64,000 bases of DNA from Anseranas semipalmata (Eukaryota > Chordata > Aves > Anseriformes > Anseranatidae). This document shows positions 47,444 through 60,700 of the stretch, piece by piece. The stretch covers positions 740,781 through 804,780 of the forward strand of contig VXAA01006069.1 of assembly GCA_013399115.1 (NCBI GenBank), given 5' to 3'. The translations under genes were made by a program, and so were the position numbers. How positions within the stretch are numbered: position 1 is the first letter of the stretch; each line of letters opens with the position of its first letter. The notes beneath the pieces are model-generated. The model saw only the letters and a program-made list of their open reading frames with translations. It made no database searches and had not been told where the DNA came from.

Positions 47444-50400
47444 CTGGTAGGACAGGAGGAAAAGCTCACACTGAGCTTTATTCCAGACAGGTAGTTCAGA
47501 GGTTCCGGAGCAGAGTCCTCGAAGCATAGGAATCTGGTTATTGGTTTGTAAAACCATATATAAAAATGTAGCTGGGTTTTCTTTTAAAGCTACATATGGA
47601 ATTTGTATATTTTAAGCTCTCACTTTTATTTTCAAAAATATTTACATAATTTACAGATGACCTCTTGGAGAGCTTTTATTCCCATTCTTATTTTTTGTTG
47701 TCCTGCTCCCAAATATGAGATCAGAATTGTAGTCATATTAAAGCCTGAGTTCCAAATTTTTACATCTGTGAAAAAACTTAAGTGTGTGGCTGACACCTGT
47801 CTTCCAATTGAATTTTCTGAAGTATTTAAGAAAGAAAGCATACAAACATAATGATGAATTGTGTTTCACCTTGTTTCAAAGTCTTGCTACTTTTGCTCTG
47901 GACAGAACCTTGTTATACACGTTTATTACATGTTTTTATTCTGCAACATTCCCACTGCCCCTGTTGTCCTGGGATGTTGGATTGTTACCTTGGGACAGTC
48001 AGGCATCCTATCATCATCCCTTCTGAGCTTCACTGGTACCCCAGGATCAAGTCTAGAAAGTAATTCCATCCACCCTTCCAAACAGAGGTGAATGGTTGCT
48101 ACTAGGGCAGATCGCTAGGACGGATCACAAACCTGGCTGATGATCAGCTGGCATGAATGCAGACTGCCTCTGCCTGTATCAAGCCAGGAAATATTTGGAG
48201 GGAATGTCTGGAGGCGATATGTAACTAGCAGATCGGGAAATGGTAACGCTGGTATTTTTCATGATAGTGACCTAGGTATCACTTTACCAAAGTAACTCAC
48301 AGTGCAAACAGATTAACTTTGTCTCTAAGTTTTTAAATGCTGGGGAGGAAGTAGAGGTAGAGGGTATCAGGATAAACACAAACCTTTAGGCTCTCTTCTG
48401 CTAGATGCAGCATCTCGTGCTTTGGCTTTTCTGAAACATCCCAGTTCATCTCATATAACCCACCAGAAGACGGTACGAGGTGGGCAATTTACGCTGTAGC
48501 CATCTCATCCAGAAATTTACCTTGAGGTTTTATGTTTTCAAATCTATCTGCATATCAGTAAGTATTCTCACTGAGCTGTTATGAAAAAGCATGTGCTGTG
48601 TTATACCAGTTACGCTCTAAAAGAAAAATCAGCTTTTATAGGCAGTTGTAAGTACCCTTTGTTCAGTACTACACATTAAATAAAGTATGTATTACAATTT
48701 TTGTTACACTTACTCCTTTGTTTTATTTTAGACAATTTATTCAGTCTTCAAAATCCTTCCATCAAGATTGTGGCCTGATGACTGTCCAGAGGCCTTCTTA
48801 AATTAGAGCAGGTACATTAGGTTCTGCACTTGTGAAATTCTGAATTGTCCCATCGTTCTTCATCGCCATTTAATGGGCATATTTCTGGTCCTGATGAAGA
48901 AAGAGTCCACTTGGCAAGATGCAGTAAACTAAGCATGAGCTTTGAGTGGGCTTGTTGATAGAGTTCACTAGAGGACTGTAACCTTTACAGAGGAACTGAA
49001 ATGCTCCTAGCAGTGCATTTTTTCCTATCAAAAACTCACTGAATGCTCAAAGATTCGAGGGCTACAAATGAAATCTTTTGCATCTCTCTAGAGAAGCAAT
49101 GAAAGCATTTCACATTTATTTTGCAAACAATCAATTTAATAATCAGGTTATTTTTGTAGAAATGATAACTTGTTTGTAATTGTATGTTAAAAAACACATT
49201 GCAAGTCATTTAGGTTGCAAGATCAAGCACTTCCAATTTAGAGGATGGCCCTAAAATCCTGAGTCTGCTTCCCTGAGGTATGTGTTACAATAGCATTCAT
49301 ATTTACAAATCACATATTATTTTTGCCTCATTTTGCACACAAGAGTGATGATTCTCAGAGAATAAGGAAGGTCTTGAATAGTTCTTTTTAACTTCATTGC
49401 TTAGTCTATAGTCTTATGCTTTATTCGTTGTCCACTCTGCCAGCTAATATAATCCAAACCTGCGCTGCATTTGGAATTATTCATTTCTTTTTACTGTTTT
49501 CAATGGCATTCTTCATTATAGCATTATCTGAATACTTCACAAGCACCAATGAGTTTTTCTGTATAGGGCAGCCAAGAATATTATCCCCATTTTATAGATG
49601 GGGAAGTGTGAATTAGCTGAGCAGCATTAAGAAGTCAACATGACTAAAACTCATCCTTGCGGTGCTTTTAAATTTGTATCCGCTCAGTGACACTTCATGT
49701 CCTTATGTTCCTGTATTATGTGTAAGGGTAAATAGGAATTCTGACTTCCTGTCTTTCTATCCTTCATGATCTGGCCTGTTTTTATTATAACATCATTTAT
49801 TTGTGCAGTCGTTGTCTTTTTAATCTTTCCACATTGGGATTTCCCTTTAGGCCCCTGTCATTTTCACTGCTCATATCTAGACATTTACACTTTAAAGAGA
49901 ATAACATCAAAATTCTCTTTAATTGTCCATTTAAAAAAGCTCTGGAATGTTTTTATCTGAAAGATGCTTTTTTGAAGCATATCACAGTCTACAAAATAAC
50001 TGCAACACGGACAGCATCGACTCTGATTTCCTGTTCATGGGCCTTGGTCCTAGGAGTGAGGAATCCCTTTCAGGGACAGTGATCTATGTGCAGGCCATTA
50101 GACAAGTCTGACAGAGGATGCTGATTAGCATTTATTTTGTTGCTGGTGGTTTTACGAAATGGTGACCGGTGAAAATTAGACTAAGCAAATTGTGCCTAGT
50201 TTGGGCAGACCGCTGCAGGGTATGAAATGGTCCTTGCAATGGATGGGGCTTGATTTAAACAGCCAGGCACCCGCACAGAGTGCATAGTCCATACCTAAGC
50301 CACTCAGTGGCTTGTATTTGTTATTTGGACTGGTGCTCACTTACGTGAAATCTCAGTGTATATAAATTGGGAACAATTTTAAATAATTAACATAGATATA

Positions 50401-51740
50401 TCAGCTCCAGCAACAAGCATATCATACTAAGTAACGCAAGGTGTACATTGGAGAGTGCTACTAGTAATGTGGATCAGTGTGCGCCTGTGGCCTAGGCTGT
50501 TGATGGCTATTAGAAAACGGTGTTCATAACTGAAAATTAGGCTTGGGGTCTTACCATTCGGGGTTGTCTAGAACAAGCTAACTCCTTCAGCAACTGATGA
50601 ATTTTCAGTAGAGTGCCTTGCTACAATTTTTCTCTGGCATGGTTTTGGTTACTTGCAATGACTGTTTTTCTTTCCCAAACCAATACAAATTTGGGTACTG
50701 AATCACGTCTTGATGTCCTGTCACCATGTGTTGCTTTGATAGCATGGTGGTGGCTAATGGTGCATGGGCTAAGTGCAACATCCCTGTTCCAAAACAGATC
50801 AACGGCTAAACTGGTAGGCAGTGCAATGAGAAACTCCTGCTGACAGCAGGTATTTCTGTTTTACCTGAAAATAATTCACTGAGTAGATAATTGGTGAATT
50901 CCCAATGGGAAAAAACTTGATTCTGTCTGAGCATAGGTTACCAAATGTACCACCATAAAATAATTGATTTTGTGATGTATCAAGTAGGGACATAGTTAAG
51001 ACTATTGAACTTTTCACTTAGGGCCTCAGGGTGAACTTGAACCAAACTCCCAAAGGTGAAGAACCAGTGCTTGACATGTGCGGGGTTTTGCACTCTTAAC
51101 AGCCTCTTTAACTTTAATTTTCTCCTATTAATCTACTTTCACCAAGATCTAGATGTGCACAGAGTCTCATTAAGATGGTTGAGTTGTCATAGGAGATAAT
51201 CACCAAAGGAATGTGTTATAAAAAGAGAAAAAAGTATGTCTAGAAAGTCTGAATAATTTTTTTATGCTGTTGTTTTAGTGAAGAGGTTTTGGATGCTGAT
51301 AGGAAAGTTACTATAGCTATAGGGCACATTTAATTGCATTTTAGAAACTTCTTTTAATCCTGTAATAACAAAAAATTAAATCAGTGCTGACATTTTTTTG
51401 TTGCCAGAAGAAGGTAGTAAAAGGGTAAAGAAATAATTGTTAGTTCTGAGAATATAATTAGCAACTTTAATGCTTTAATCTAAAAAATGCATATTTTGAG
51501 CCTGGGTGAATGATTAAAGAAAAGATATTGAAAGCCTTTGAAATTTCTAACTGTTTGGTTTTAATTGTAAATTATGATCACTATAATTAGCTCATTTAGT
51601 ACATTTATAATGTAAACAAATATGAATATACAGAAGTTCAGTGATATATTTCAGGGCAAATAAGAGCAACATTGTAACCCTGGGCTCTATTTATTAAACC
51701 TTTCTTGTAGTGTTTGGCACTGCTTCATTCTTTCATTCTG

Positions 51741-51773
51741 TTTTTTTTCTCTCTCTCTTTTTTTTTTTTTTCT
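51741..51773 (+). repeat. T/CT-rich pyrimidine tract
   Basis: T8, then four CT units, then about 14 T residues. Pure pyrimidine low-complexity sequence. Confidence 0.9.
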
Positions 51774-53446
51774 GGAAGATAAAAGCAAGCCGTACATAAT
51801 ACTTGCAGGTCTCTGCTGAGATCTTAATGCATCTGGAACTACACCGAAGAAAATACAGATAGAAATCTGGTCCTTTCTGGGCTCCATTTAACCCTCATTC
51901 TGAAGCTTTTGTGCAGCTAAGGAATTTAGCATGTTAAAAAATAAATGCTACATGTTTTCATAAACACCAGGTTGTTAATACTGAGCAATTAGGTCAACTG
52001 AAAGTGATGTTTCGGATAGACTTACTTGTTTCTATAGTTAGGCATCTGCAGAAATAAGCGTGTCTGCTATGAGCTGTTCTGTTTCCTTGTGATGCACCCT
52101 GCGCAGCCTCCTGGGACTGAAATCTTCTTTTCCTGATACACGCACTGCCCTACGCATCGCTCCGAAACATGAACAGGAGCTGCCCAGCATGCTAATGGAA
52201 ACACTTAATGAGTAACAGGATGTTTTTCCCATGTCAAGTTCAAAGATTAAAATTTTGGGTTTAGTCTCACCATTATTTTTACTAGAAAGGCATCTTTTGT
52301 TACGTTTCCAGAGCTCAGTTATCATGCTGCGACACACTGCATCCAGTTCTGATAAGTCATGGAAAGTTATGATTAGTTAAGCTCCTTATGAATAGAGAAG
52401 GCTTCCCTGAAGGTTGAAAGTGGCCTCTGACTTGAGATTTTAAATCATTGTTGAAGTGTTTTGACTAGGCTGCCTTTGTGTACACTAAACAGTTTAAGGT
52501 TACTTTTTAATCCAATGGCGCCTGTTTTATGATGTACACTTGCTGCGGATTGAATGTTGTTCTGTTCATCACTGCCAGCTGTCTCCTTGGGATCCTCTGG
52601 TAACTAACTTATTTTATCTCAGAGGAATGAATTGTCAGTAACGAGCAACTAATAACTTTTCTGCTGAATTCTCAAGATTTTTTTTAAAAAAAGCTCTTCT
52701 TCTGTCACACTTCCCCTATGATAGAAAATGTGTTGTGAGGCTTGGTTGTTCTGTTCTTGCACTGTGAGCGTCGAGGAGTTAAAATAATTATAGCATGAAA
52801 CAAAGGTAGAAAAGGTACATATTGCAGCGCTGTATGCACCATATTCTGTGGCTATTTTCTTGCTGAAGGAAGTAAGCCCTGGTTATTACAGCTGTCACGG
52901 TGACATCTGATATTTGAGTATCAGTGATTGCCTCACCCACCACATGACCCTGATCACTCCCGTGATTCTCTGTCCACTATTAAACTGTGAAAGGTCTTGG
53001 CCCTCCAGGTGCTGTTTCAAGCCTGAAATAGCAACTTGTCTGTCATACTCTCCCTGACTAACTTAATGCTTAAGGACCCAGCAAAAATGTTTAAGGTAGA
53101 CAGGGTCTCATACAGCAAGAGAGCAAAGAACATGTCTTGTGTCCATTTTAATGACTGATGCAGAACAGGGACACTAAGTTTCCATAGATTATTAGAAATG
53201 TGCAAAATGTCTTTGTGGCTTAATTCTCAACAATTGCATTTTTTGCATTTCATTTTGACTTCTCAGGAATATGCTTGGTTCTTGAAAATCCTGAAAAGTA
53301 TCTTGAGATTTCACACAGAAGTGGGAGCACATAATATCAAGATAATTTTCATGAATCAAAACTGAAAAAATCCAAAGTATTGTCATACAGAATTTCATAT
53401 CCAAAGCAGATCTTCAATGAAATTTTGCTTTTCTTTCCCCAGCAGG

Positions 53447-53462
53447 AAAAAAAAAAAAAAAA
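53447..53462 (+). repeat. A16 homopolymer
   Basis: An A run after CAGCAGG and before GGAAAG; no retrocopy body was recognised upstream. Confidence 0.9.
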
Positions 53463-53654
53463 GGAAAGAAACGGTTCATGGAAACTTAGTTAAAAAAACT
53501 AAGCCTATAAACCAAACTACGAAACTGTGTAGCTGAAATGACCAGAACTTTCCATGATACACTTCTTTCCCCTCTTTGTGAGAACCTTACTTGTGGTAAG
53601 ATTAATCTAAAAGTTGCTTGGCCGAGTCGACAGAAAAGACTTAGACAGTAGACT

Positions 53655-53800
53655 TCCCTATGCAAATAGATAAGGCCTATCAGGCATACCTAATGGTGGG
53701 GAATAAGGTGTTGGGAAAGATTCTGTTCTTAAGGTAACAGAGCTGGCCTAACTGGCTATTGCTCTGTACATTATATAAGCTCTGACACAGTGCTGTGGGG
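53655..53800 (+). promoter_or_regulatory. Octamer plus TATA-like promoter-shaped interval (weak)
   Basis: ATGCAAAT, a perfect octamer, lies at about 53661-53668, and a TATATAA word lies at about 53773-53779, followed by CTCTGACACAG where initiation would be expected. The arrangement resembles a compact polymerase II promoter or the U3/R part of an LTR, but no partner LTR, downstream exon or other core element was found. Both words are AT-rich and may be coincidental. Confidence 0.18.
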
Positions 53801-54351
53801 CTGTTAGACGTTTCCAGCCCTGAATGCTTATTTTCTTTAGCCCTGTATTGTTGTTAAATTCATGCAAACTGGTATGCAGGTTTGACAGCCAAGAATCTGG
53901 GTTTGTATATCAAAATTCAGCTGCATCTGGGTTGTATCAGAAATTAAGTAGATATAGTGACAGAGCAATAAAGAGGTTGGATAACCAGCTTCTGTAAGTT
54001 TAGTGTTTTTCAGTTCTTAAATACAGCTTTACAAAAATAATTTCTTCACTTTGATGGACATACTTGCGAGGATCTGGCCTGCAATTCCTCGTCTAACGCA
54101 GAGGGAAAGATTCTTCTGTGCAGAGAGCTTCTGGTCACCTTTGCTAAGGTAGTGCTGAGCTTCTTACAGTGACCTCCATGAACAAATACAGCTATAGCAT
54201 GTTGTATTGGGAAATGTTTTTATTTGAAATAGAACTATCCAAGCTTTCATACCTTTTGCAGTATATTCTGGATTGCAGTGGCAAATACCATTTCTTAGAG
54301 CGTGAAAAACATTCTTGAAGTTTTGTCAGAAGCATAACCCCATTTGTAATG

Positions 54352-54410
54352 ATGTATGTATATAATATGTCTATATGTATACATATGTATATGTATATAT
54401 ATATATATAT
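54352..54410 (+). repeat. (TATG)n/(TA)n compound microsatellite with palindromic core
   Basis: ATGTATGTATATAA passes into ATATGTATACATAT (perfect palindrome, 54373-54386) and then about eight TA units. It could extrude a cruciform and is probably length-variable. Confidence 0.9.
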
Positions 54411-54495
54411 CTAACAGATGCATGGCTTCGGATCTCATGATAAGGTGGGAAAAGGCCATCCTTCAAAAATAAAACCTCACAAAATTTCAGTTTAC

Positions 54496-54518
54496 AACTT
54501 TAGTTGTAGACTAAAGTT
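54496..54518. repeat. 9-bp stem hairpin followed by AAGTTATA repeats
   Basis: AACTTTAGT and ACTAAAGTT are exact reverse complements around a 5-base loop. Three AAGTTATA-like words follow within about 40 bp. The stem is too short for a microRNA precursor. Confidence 0.6.
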
Positions 54519-57399
54519 ACAAAGTTATATACATAAAGTTATAAGGTTATAAATGCAGTTCTGCTTATCTTAGTGGAAAAACAGGTCAGAAGTTGTCAGC
54601 AGGGGACTTTTAGAAGAGTTCTATCATGACCGTGAAGATGGAAAGCAAGATAGATGAGGATTTTAGAGCTAAAGTGAAGAGGCAAAGAGAGAAGGGAGGG
54701 TATATTTTCCTGACATAAAACCTTGAAAAAAAATGTTAGAAGTGAGAAAATTAAGGTGTGTCCACTCTGAGTACATATTTAACATTAACATGTAACAGGC
54801 AGGGTTTTGCTGATCATTCTAGGAGTCTGTTAAATGAAAAACTACAGCTCTATTGAATAAGGGAAACAGACAAAGCCAACTGGACTGGAAAAAAAACTTT
54901 TTGTCCTCTTGTGGACTATTCATAATGGCTGAGTTGTTCTCCGTGCATCCCTGATCCATTTGGTGTCTGGATTTTCACTGTTTTTTAGACATAATATTTA
55001 CTGTAATCAGAAATGTCACACAACCAGTACTTTTGTGGGCTAGGGATGGGATTGTATGGTTCTCCCAATCCTCCCAAATCCTAGAAATTAACGAGAAAAA
55101 AATACTGTTTTATTTTTGTTTTCTTTTAAAACAAAAATTGTTGCTAAAATTTGTTAGTCATTTGTCTGTGCACAAATACTGGATTTGATCCTGCCATTGG
55201 CAGTTCAGAGATGAAAGGCTGTGAGTCCTGTGCTCTCTGGAGTGTAACTCTGTGCTTATTCGGTTTCTCTTACGAGATTTCCATGTGCTGTTGCAAAGCC
55301 TTGGTCTTTGCTATGTTCATACAGTTTTCCACAGTGATTACAACGAGGGTCTTTAGATGATTCTGTAATTACCATTATTCATAATAATGACTTATTAGCA
55401 ATAATTACTAATAATCTTGATAATCCCCTAAGGGAAAATACTGTAGGTGGAAAGCCACAGATGGAGTCATTAAAACAAAGATAGACTGGTTCCTTGTGCC
55501 CATCTTGTAATAAAATAGTTAATTCCCAGATTTTCTGAAGATTGATGAAGAGATTTCTGTGGAGACTTCTCTTATACTGACCCCCTCTGCCCACCTGAAA
55601 GGACCCCAAAATTAAGAGTATATGAATAAACATGCCTCTCCTCTGATTCCTGTGAATACCTCAAGCAGCAAATATAACTTATTTCATCCAGCTTTCAGTC
55701 TTTTTCTTCATCTTTATTTTCCTGACCTTTTGTGCTTTTATAAGTCTGTAGAGTGTGCAGTACACAAAAATTATAGTATTCATATGTTGGTAGACACAAA
55801 GTTACCAAAAATTTTTCAGAAAACCTCTTTCTCACGGGATATGTTGCCAAATATGTATTGTTTTAAAATCGCTTTAAAAGAATTTGCACAAAATTCTGTC
55901 TATGTTTACGTATGACTTTAAAAAAAGAACAATCAAAATGAACAACATTGCACTGTCGTTTAGTCTTCAGACCTAATTACAAAGTCCTTATTCACTTACG
56001 CAAGCGCATCTCTGCCCAGCACTTTGTCTAGAATGTGCCTAGAGCTCCTGGCACTGTGGAGGGTGGAGAAAGAAATATTTCTCATTGGCTCCATGCAGAT
56101 GAAGTAACATAATCCCAAATGGTGCACTCAGATTTTTTCAATAAATGTTTTTCGTCACTACAGAGCTTTATATAACAGCAGTAAAGGCAAGAAAGGAAAT
56201 TAGAAACACAGCTGAGACTGCATCTCATACTTCATAATGGCCTAAAATTCTTACTGTTTATTAAAACTAACACCCCTTGTCAGGGTGTTGATCAAAAATT
56301 CTCTGCAGTCTCTCTTCTTTGATCTTTTCATTTTACAAACCACAGATATTTGTTGCCATTTCTTTATTTAGTTTTATATCCAAAACATTAAAACTCAAAA
56401 CTACTTTCCAGTGGTGTTGCATGATAAGAAGTAATCCTGAATTCATCGAGTCAGCAAGCTTATCACTAGACAGATTTGTCCACTCCCAGGGAAAGGAGAA
56501 CTCTGGTGTAACACAAACAGAAATGCTCAGAGGTGGCACCAGAAGGGATCCTTTCAAATACATGTTGTGTTTCTGCTGTCCAGTCAGCGTATTGGCATAA
56601 CCTATTCTAATATACACGTTTACCTTTTGTTTCAGCAGCTCCCTGGCTCCTGCACATGCAAACATTTGAATTTCCTGTTGGCTCAGAGGTGAGATTTATA
56701 ACATTTATTAAAGTTGCTTTTCACTGTGAGTTTACTGGGCAGAAAGCCTAAGAGGGCCTTTTTTTAAAAGGGGTTTAATTGCTTGAATTTACCAGAGGGG
56801 TGAACATTATGCTTTATTTGCAGCACCACTATCCACTAAGATTGCCAGGTGTTGAATTTCCCTAGAGGATCCCTATTTATTGGAGGAATTCATGAAATAT
56901 CCATCTATCCAGAGCTGGGGCTCCTAGCATCCCTTTCCCATTCATCGTCTTGATTTTGTTTCCTTCACAGCTGCTTTTGAATTTGTTGATTGATCCTGTT
57001 CATTTCTGTCCATTCCTCTCTACAAGTGTCCTCCCTCCTCTCTGCTTGTCCACCTCAGCCATTAAAAATGGGCCAGACTTGCCTCAGGATTGAATGCACC
57101 GGAGAGCTGTGATGTGGCTGCTGGTGCAGGGAACAGGTCGATGTTGGAAGTATACCAGTGCTCTTTAGCAGGGTGGAAAGAAAGATGAACAGAGGGCAGG
57201 AAAGACAGAATAAGTGGCAGTAAGGGTGAAGAGCAAAGAGGTATTTTGCAGTGTTTAAAATAAAAACCTGTAAATAGCCCTTTAAAATCCATGAATGGAC
57301 CTCTCAACAGATGGCAGCCGTACTGTCAAGTGAGCCCAAGGCAGGCAGTCTATAATTGTTAGCAAGTGTATTGTTAAGGGAATTTACTAATTTACTGAT

Positions 57400-57720
57400 G
57401 CAGCAGCCGCTTCAGTTGAAGAATAAATTGGAATATTTTGGTGCATTTTCTTTAAAAAGTCAACCACTTTTAAGTCTATGTATTAAAATGACAAAGTCTT
57501 AAATGGGGGTCTCCTTTGCTAAACAAAAGATATGCAAATTACATTTCAAGATTTATATTATGATAAAAACGGAAACACAAAAGAGGCATTATCTTGCAAA
57601 AATGTAAAAGTACATTGCTTCATGAGTCTATAATGATATAATGTGATGTTGATGTAGTTAAAGATGTCAGAAGGGAGACAATGACCTTAAAAGTTTAAGG
57701 CAGACACATTAATATTGATT
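57400..57720. promoter_or_regulatory. Candidate enhancer block with SOX- and OCT-like sites
   Basis: A repeat-free AT-rich interval. AACAAAAG (57522-57529, SOX-like) is followed two bases later by a perfect octamer ATGCAAAT (57532-57539), an arrangement similar to SOX-POU composite elements. GATTTATATTATGAT-type and TAATGATATAATG words follow. Composition and absence of repeats suggest a constrained element, but conservation and activity are inferred, not shown. Confidence 0.3.
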
Positions 57721-60700
57721 GATTTTTAAGAGATTGAACAGCAAGAATATATCTATATATAGCCTGGATATTGGATTGTTTGAAAATTTGAGATGAGATA
57801 CAGAACATTTTGGTCTTGTAATGTTTTAGACCTAAGAGCAAGAACATACTTTAAATGCAGCCATTTGTACTATAAGAAACTGAATGACAATTTGCCTTCA
57901 ATTTAGCAGGTTGTAAACCTATTTCTTGTAAAAATCAGTGATGTTTGACAAAGCTGGATGATCATTTCTGGCTTAACCACTAATGCAGATCTGTCATATG
58001 AGATGTCACAAAAGTCCTAGTGTAGTTGTTGTTGTTTTTTTTTAACTTTTCTGTTCATATGTAGATCTGCATGTAGTCTTACAACTGTTTTGTAGAGAGA
58101 CACACACATTTCTATAATGTATTGAGCACTGTAACCTTGCACCAACTAATGCCACTACAAGTCTACTGTGTGTCATTTTTAATTCTTACTTTTCCCAAAA
58201 CTGGGAGAAGCTGGTCAATAACACTTCTTGTTTAAGTAAGGTTGGGCTTCATTTTATATTCATGTTTGTGCCAGCAAAGTCATGAAGAAATGTGCTTCAC
58301 ATCAAGGGGGAAGGTGGTAATTATTGTGGTATTATTTTATTCCCTTGGGGCAGTTCATTTTACCATCTTAAGATGATGAAAAGTTTTACCTCCTTCATAG
58401 ATGGGCTTTTCTCTTAAAGTGTTTTCCACTGGCCAGAGAAATTGAGATGCTGGTGATGGTTGGTCTTTTAGACTTCTGGGGTCCAGGCCACAGACACCTT
58501 GGACACAGGGACTAAGAATTCAACTTGCAAAAATCTGCCAGCAGCATAGAACCGGTTTGATCTATATGAAATGGATCATCCTGCATTATACAAGCTGGAG
58601 ATTTTCATTCAGAAACAGACTTCAAGAAATATGAGACAGATAAACAAAAGATGTAGACCACATTTATAAAAAACTTTTATATGTATATCTCTTTCCAACA
58701 AATCAATAGTATTTTACCTTATCTCCACATGTGAAGTGATAGAAAATCAAGATCTGAAGGAAAGAGGACAGCTGGGAACCTGTAGTTCTATATAGACATT
58801 TTGCATAATAGAGAACTCTCGTTTTCAAGAAGCAAAGACAAGAAAAATTACCATGTGGCTTCTTTGTCTCCAGATTCAATTTTTTAAATGTACAACCAGA
58901 AACAGACAAAGGGGTAGTTGTTAGGAGAACTATCAAACAGCGTGATGTCTCGGTGTCGTACCTGCATCCTTTAAACCTTTACTTAGTTTCACCAGTGATA
59001 AAGCCTGCTATGACCCTCCAGTATAGGAAAATAGACCCAGCAGCCTGTTTAGTAAATGAGAGAAAGCACAGTGTCTCCAAAGGGCCTGGCCTGAGTGAGC
59101 ATCCAGAATCCCAGAAAGTCAAGAAATTTGAAGGAAGTCAGACTTGATTTAATTCTATTTTACTATAAATCTCATTTCAGAGAATGATTAACTGGAGGAG
59201 AGACATAAATGGCAAAGTTTGATCAAGGGAGCTGCTGTCAGGGTACCATCTAGATAAATTAGGAAAAGAATGCTCAGGTTTCTATGAAAGAAGACTAATG
59301 ACATTAAGTCAAGATGAAATAGAAAGGAACAGCATTGCAGGCTGAAAATCATAAAAGACCAGCCTGCCCTGACAAGAAACCTTGAGAAACTTCCTGAACT
59401 GAAAAGTAACTGGAAATGCTAAGGAATGACTTTTTGTAAATGCCTGGTCTTGAAGTTACTCAGGAGTGAAGATGTTCCAGGCATAAAATTTGCTTCTCAG
59501 GACCTGTCAAGACAAATGAAGGAGTATTCTAGAAGCTTCTGAAACAGCAGGTGTTAGTAGCAGCCCTACATGCTGCAGGTGTTTTGCATCTGATGTGCTC
59601 TTTGTAGTTAATGGGGATCAATCCTTTCCCATAAATCTGAAACAGTCCCACCTGGAGGCAAACAGACTAAGTGGATAAAAGGAAAGTGTAAAGCCTATAG
59701 CTAGTAAATGTTTGTTTAATTCAGAGAGTCCATTTGTAAGAAAGCAGGTATGGTGGTATCCTGGAAGGAGTGGTGATTCTAGCTGAAATCAGGAAGAAGC
59801 TTTACAAGTGAGCTGAGTGTATTTGTACAGAGATCTTTCTCAGAAGGTAAGATGTGTATTTAGGTTTGCCAAAAAGGATTTAAAAAGAGAAAAAAGCCAC
59901 TTCAGTGGTTAGAAGTACATTCCTGGGAATCTGGAGTGTTTAAATCAAAACAAAAAGCCCCCTTTATCAGGAAATGTTGAATAGTAGCTTCAGTATTGAC
60001 TTAGTTACGATTACTGATCATTCCTGGAAGACCAAAGGAACAGATCTTCCATTGAAAGTGTCCTAGCTTCAGATTTAGATTATAATATGGAATAGCATTT
60101 CTGCAGCCAAGCGCTTGGTGTGGTCAGTACTAAAACTGTAGGAGATTAGCTAATGTACTTCTCTGTGATATGCAAACTGAATGCCAGGATGTAGCATTGT
60201 ACCTGACTGCAGTAGCATCAGGTTATGCTTCAACAGCATCCCATTGTAATGTAGGATTTTGAAGGCAGGGAAGCAGTCCCTGGAGTGTTGCACATCAGCG
60301 AGGTATTATTTTTGAAAGTAGAGCATAAAGACTTTGAACCAATGTTTAGGACAAGTAAATGGGAGCAGCAAGTTTTTCAGTGTTAGTATTACACCTAGCC
60401 ATATGACAATAACTAAATGAAGCATGTGTTTAAAACTTGGTGAGAGGTTTTTCTGTATTTTAGTTCTGTTTAGCTCAGCAGGTGTGCTGCACTTTAGACT
60501 TCAGTCTTCAGGGCTGTCAATCCAACAACTTTCACAAGCACTATATTCACTTAAAAGCTGAAAGAGAAAAATAGAAGAGGATGACATTAATAGTACTTAG
60601 CACTTACATAACTTTTTGTTTCCTCAAAGTACAGTGTAATTAATAAGTACTTTGTCTTGGAGATGCAGATGTATCTAAACAGCCTTTAAGCAAAGCGGAT

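Larger units (their letters stand above)
46341..53400. other. Non-coding stretch with one candidate exon, otherwise nothing firm
   Basis: Besides the candidate exon at 47375-47443 and a pyrimidine-rich tract at 51741-51773, no gene or repeat family is recognised. Frames of 60-99 codons (for example 49801-50082 and 52038-52337) have no recognisable domain, and many overlap in competing registers. Confidence 0.55.
53801..57390. other. Non-coding stretch, no gene seen
   Basis: It contains a TATG/TA microsatellite (54352-54410) and a 9-bp hairpin (54496-54518). Frames such as 55622-55915 and 56333-56665 have no recognisable domain and the latter overlaps an opposing frame at 56319-56600. Nothing else distinctive. 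Confidence 0.6.

Noticed and set aside
54496..54518. Hairpin as a microRNA precursor
   Set aside because: The stem is 9 bp; a precursor needs about 25-30 paired bases. The hairpin at 11629-11650 fails for the same reason.
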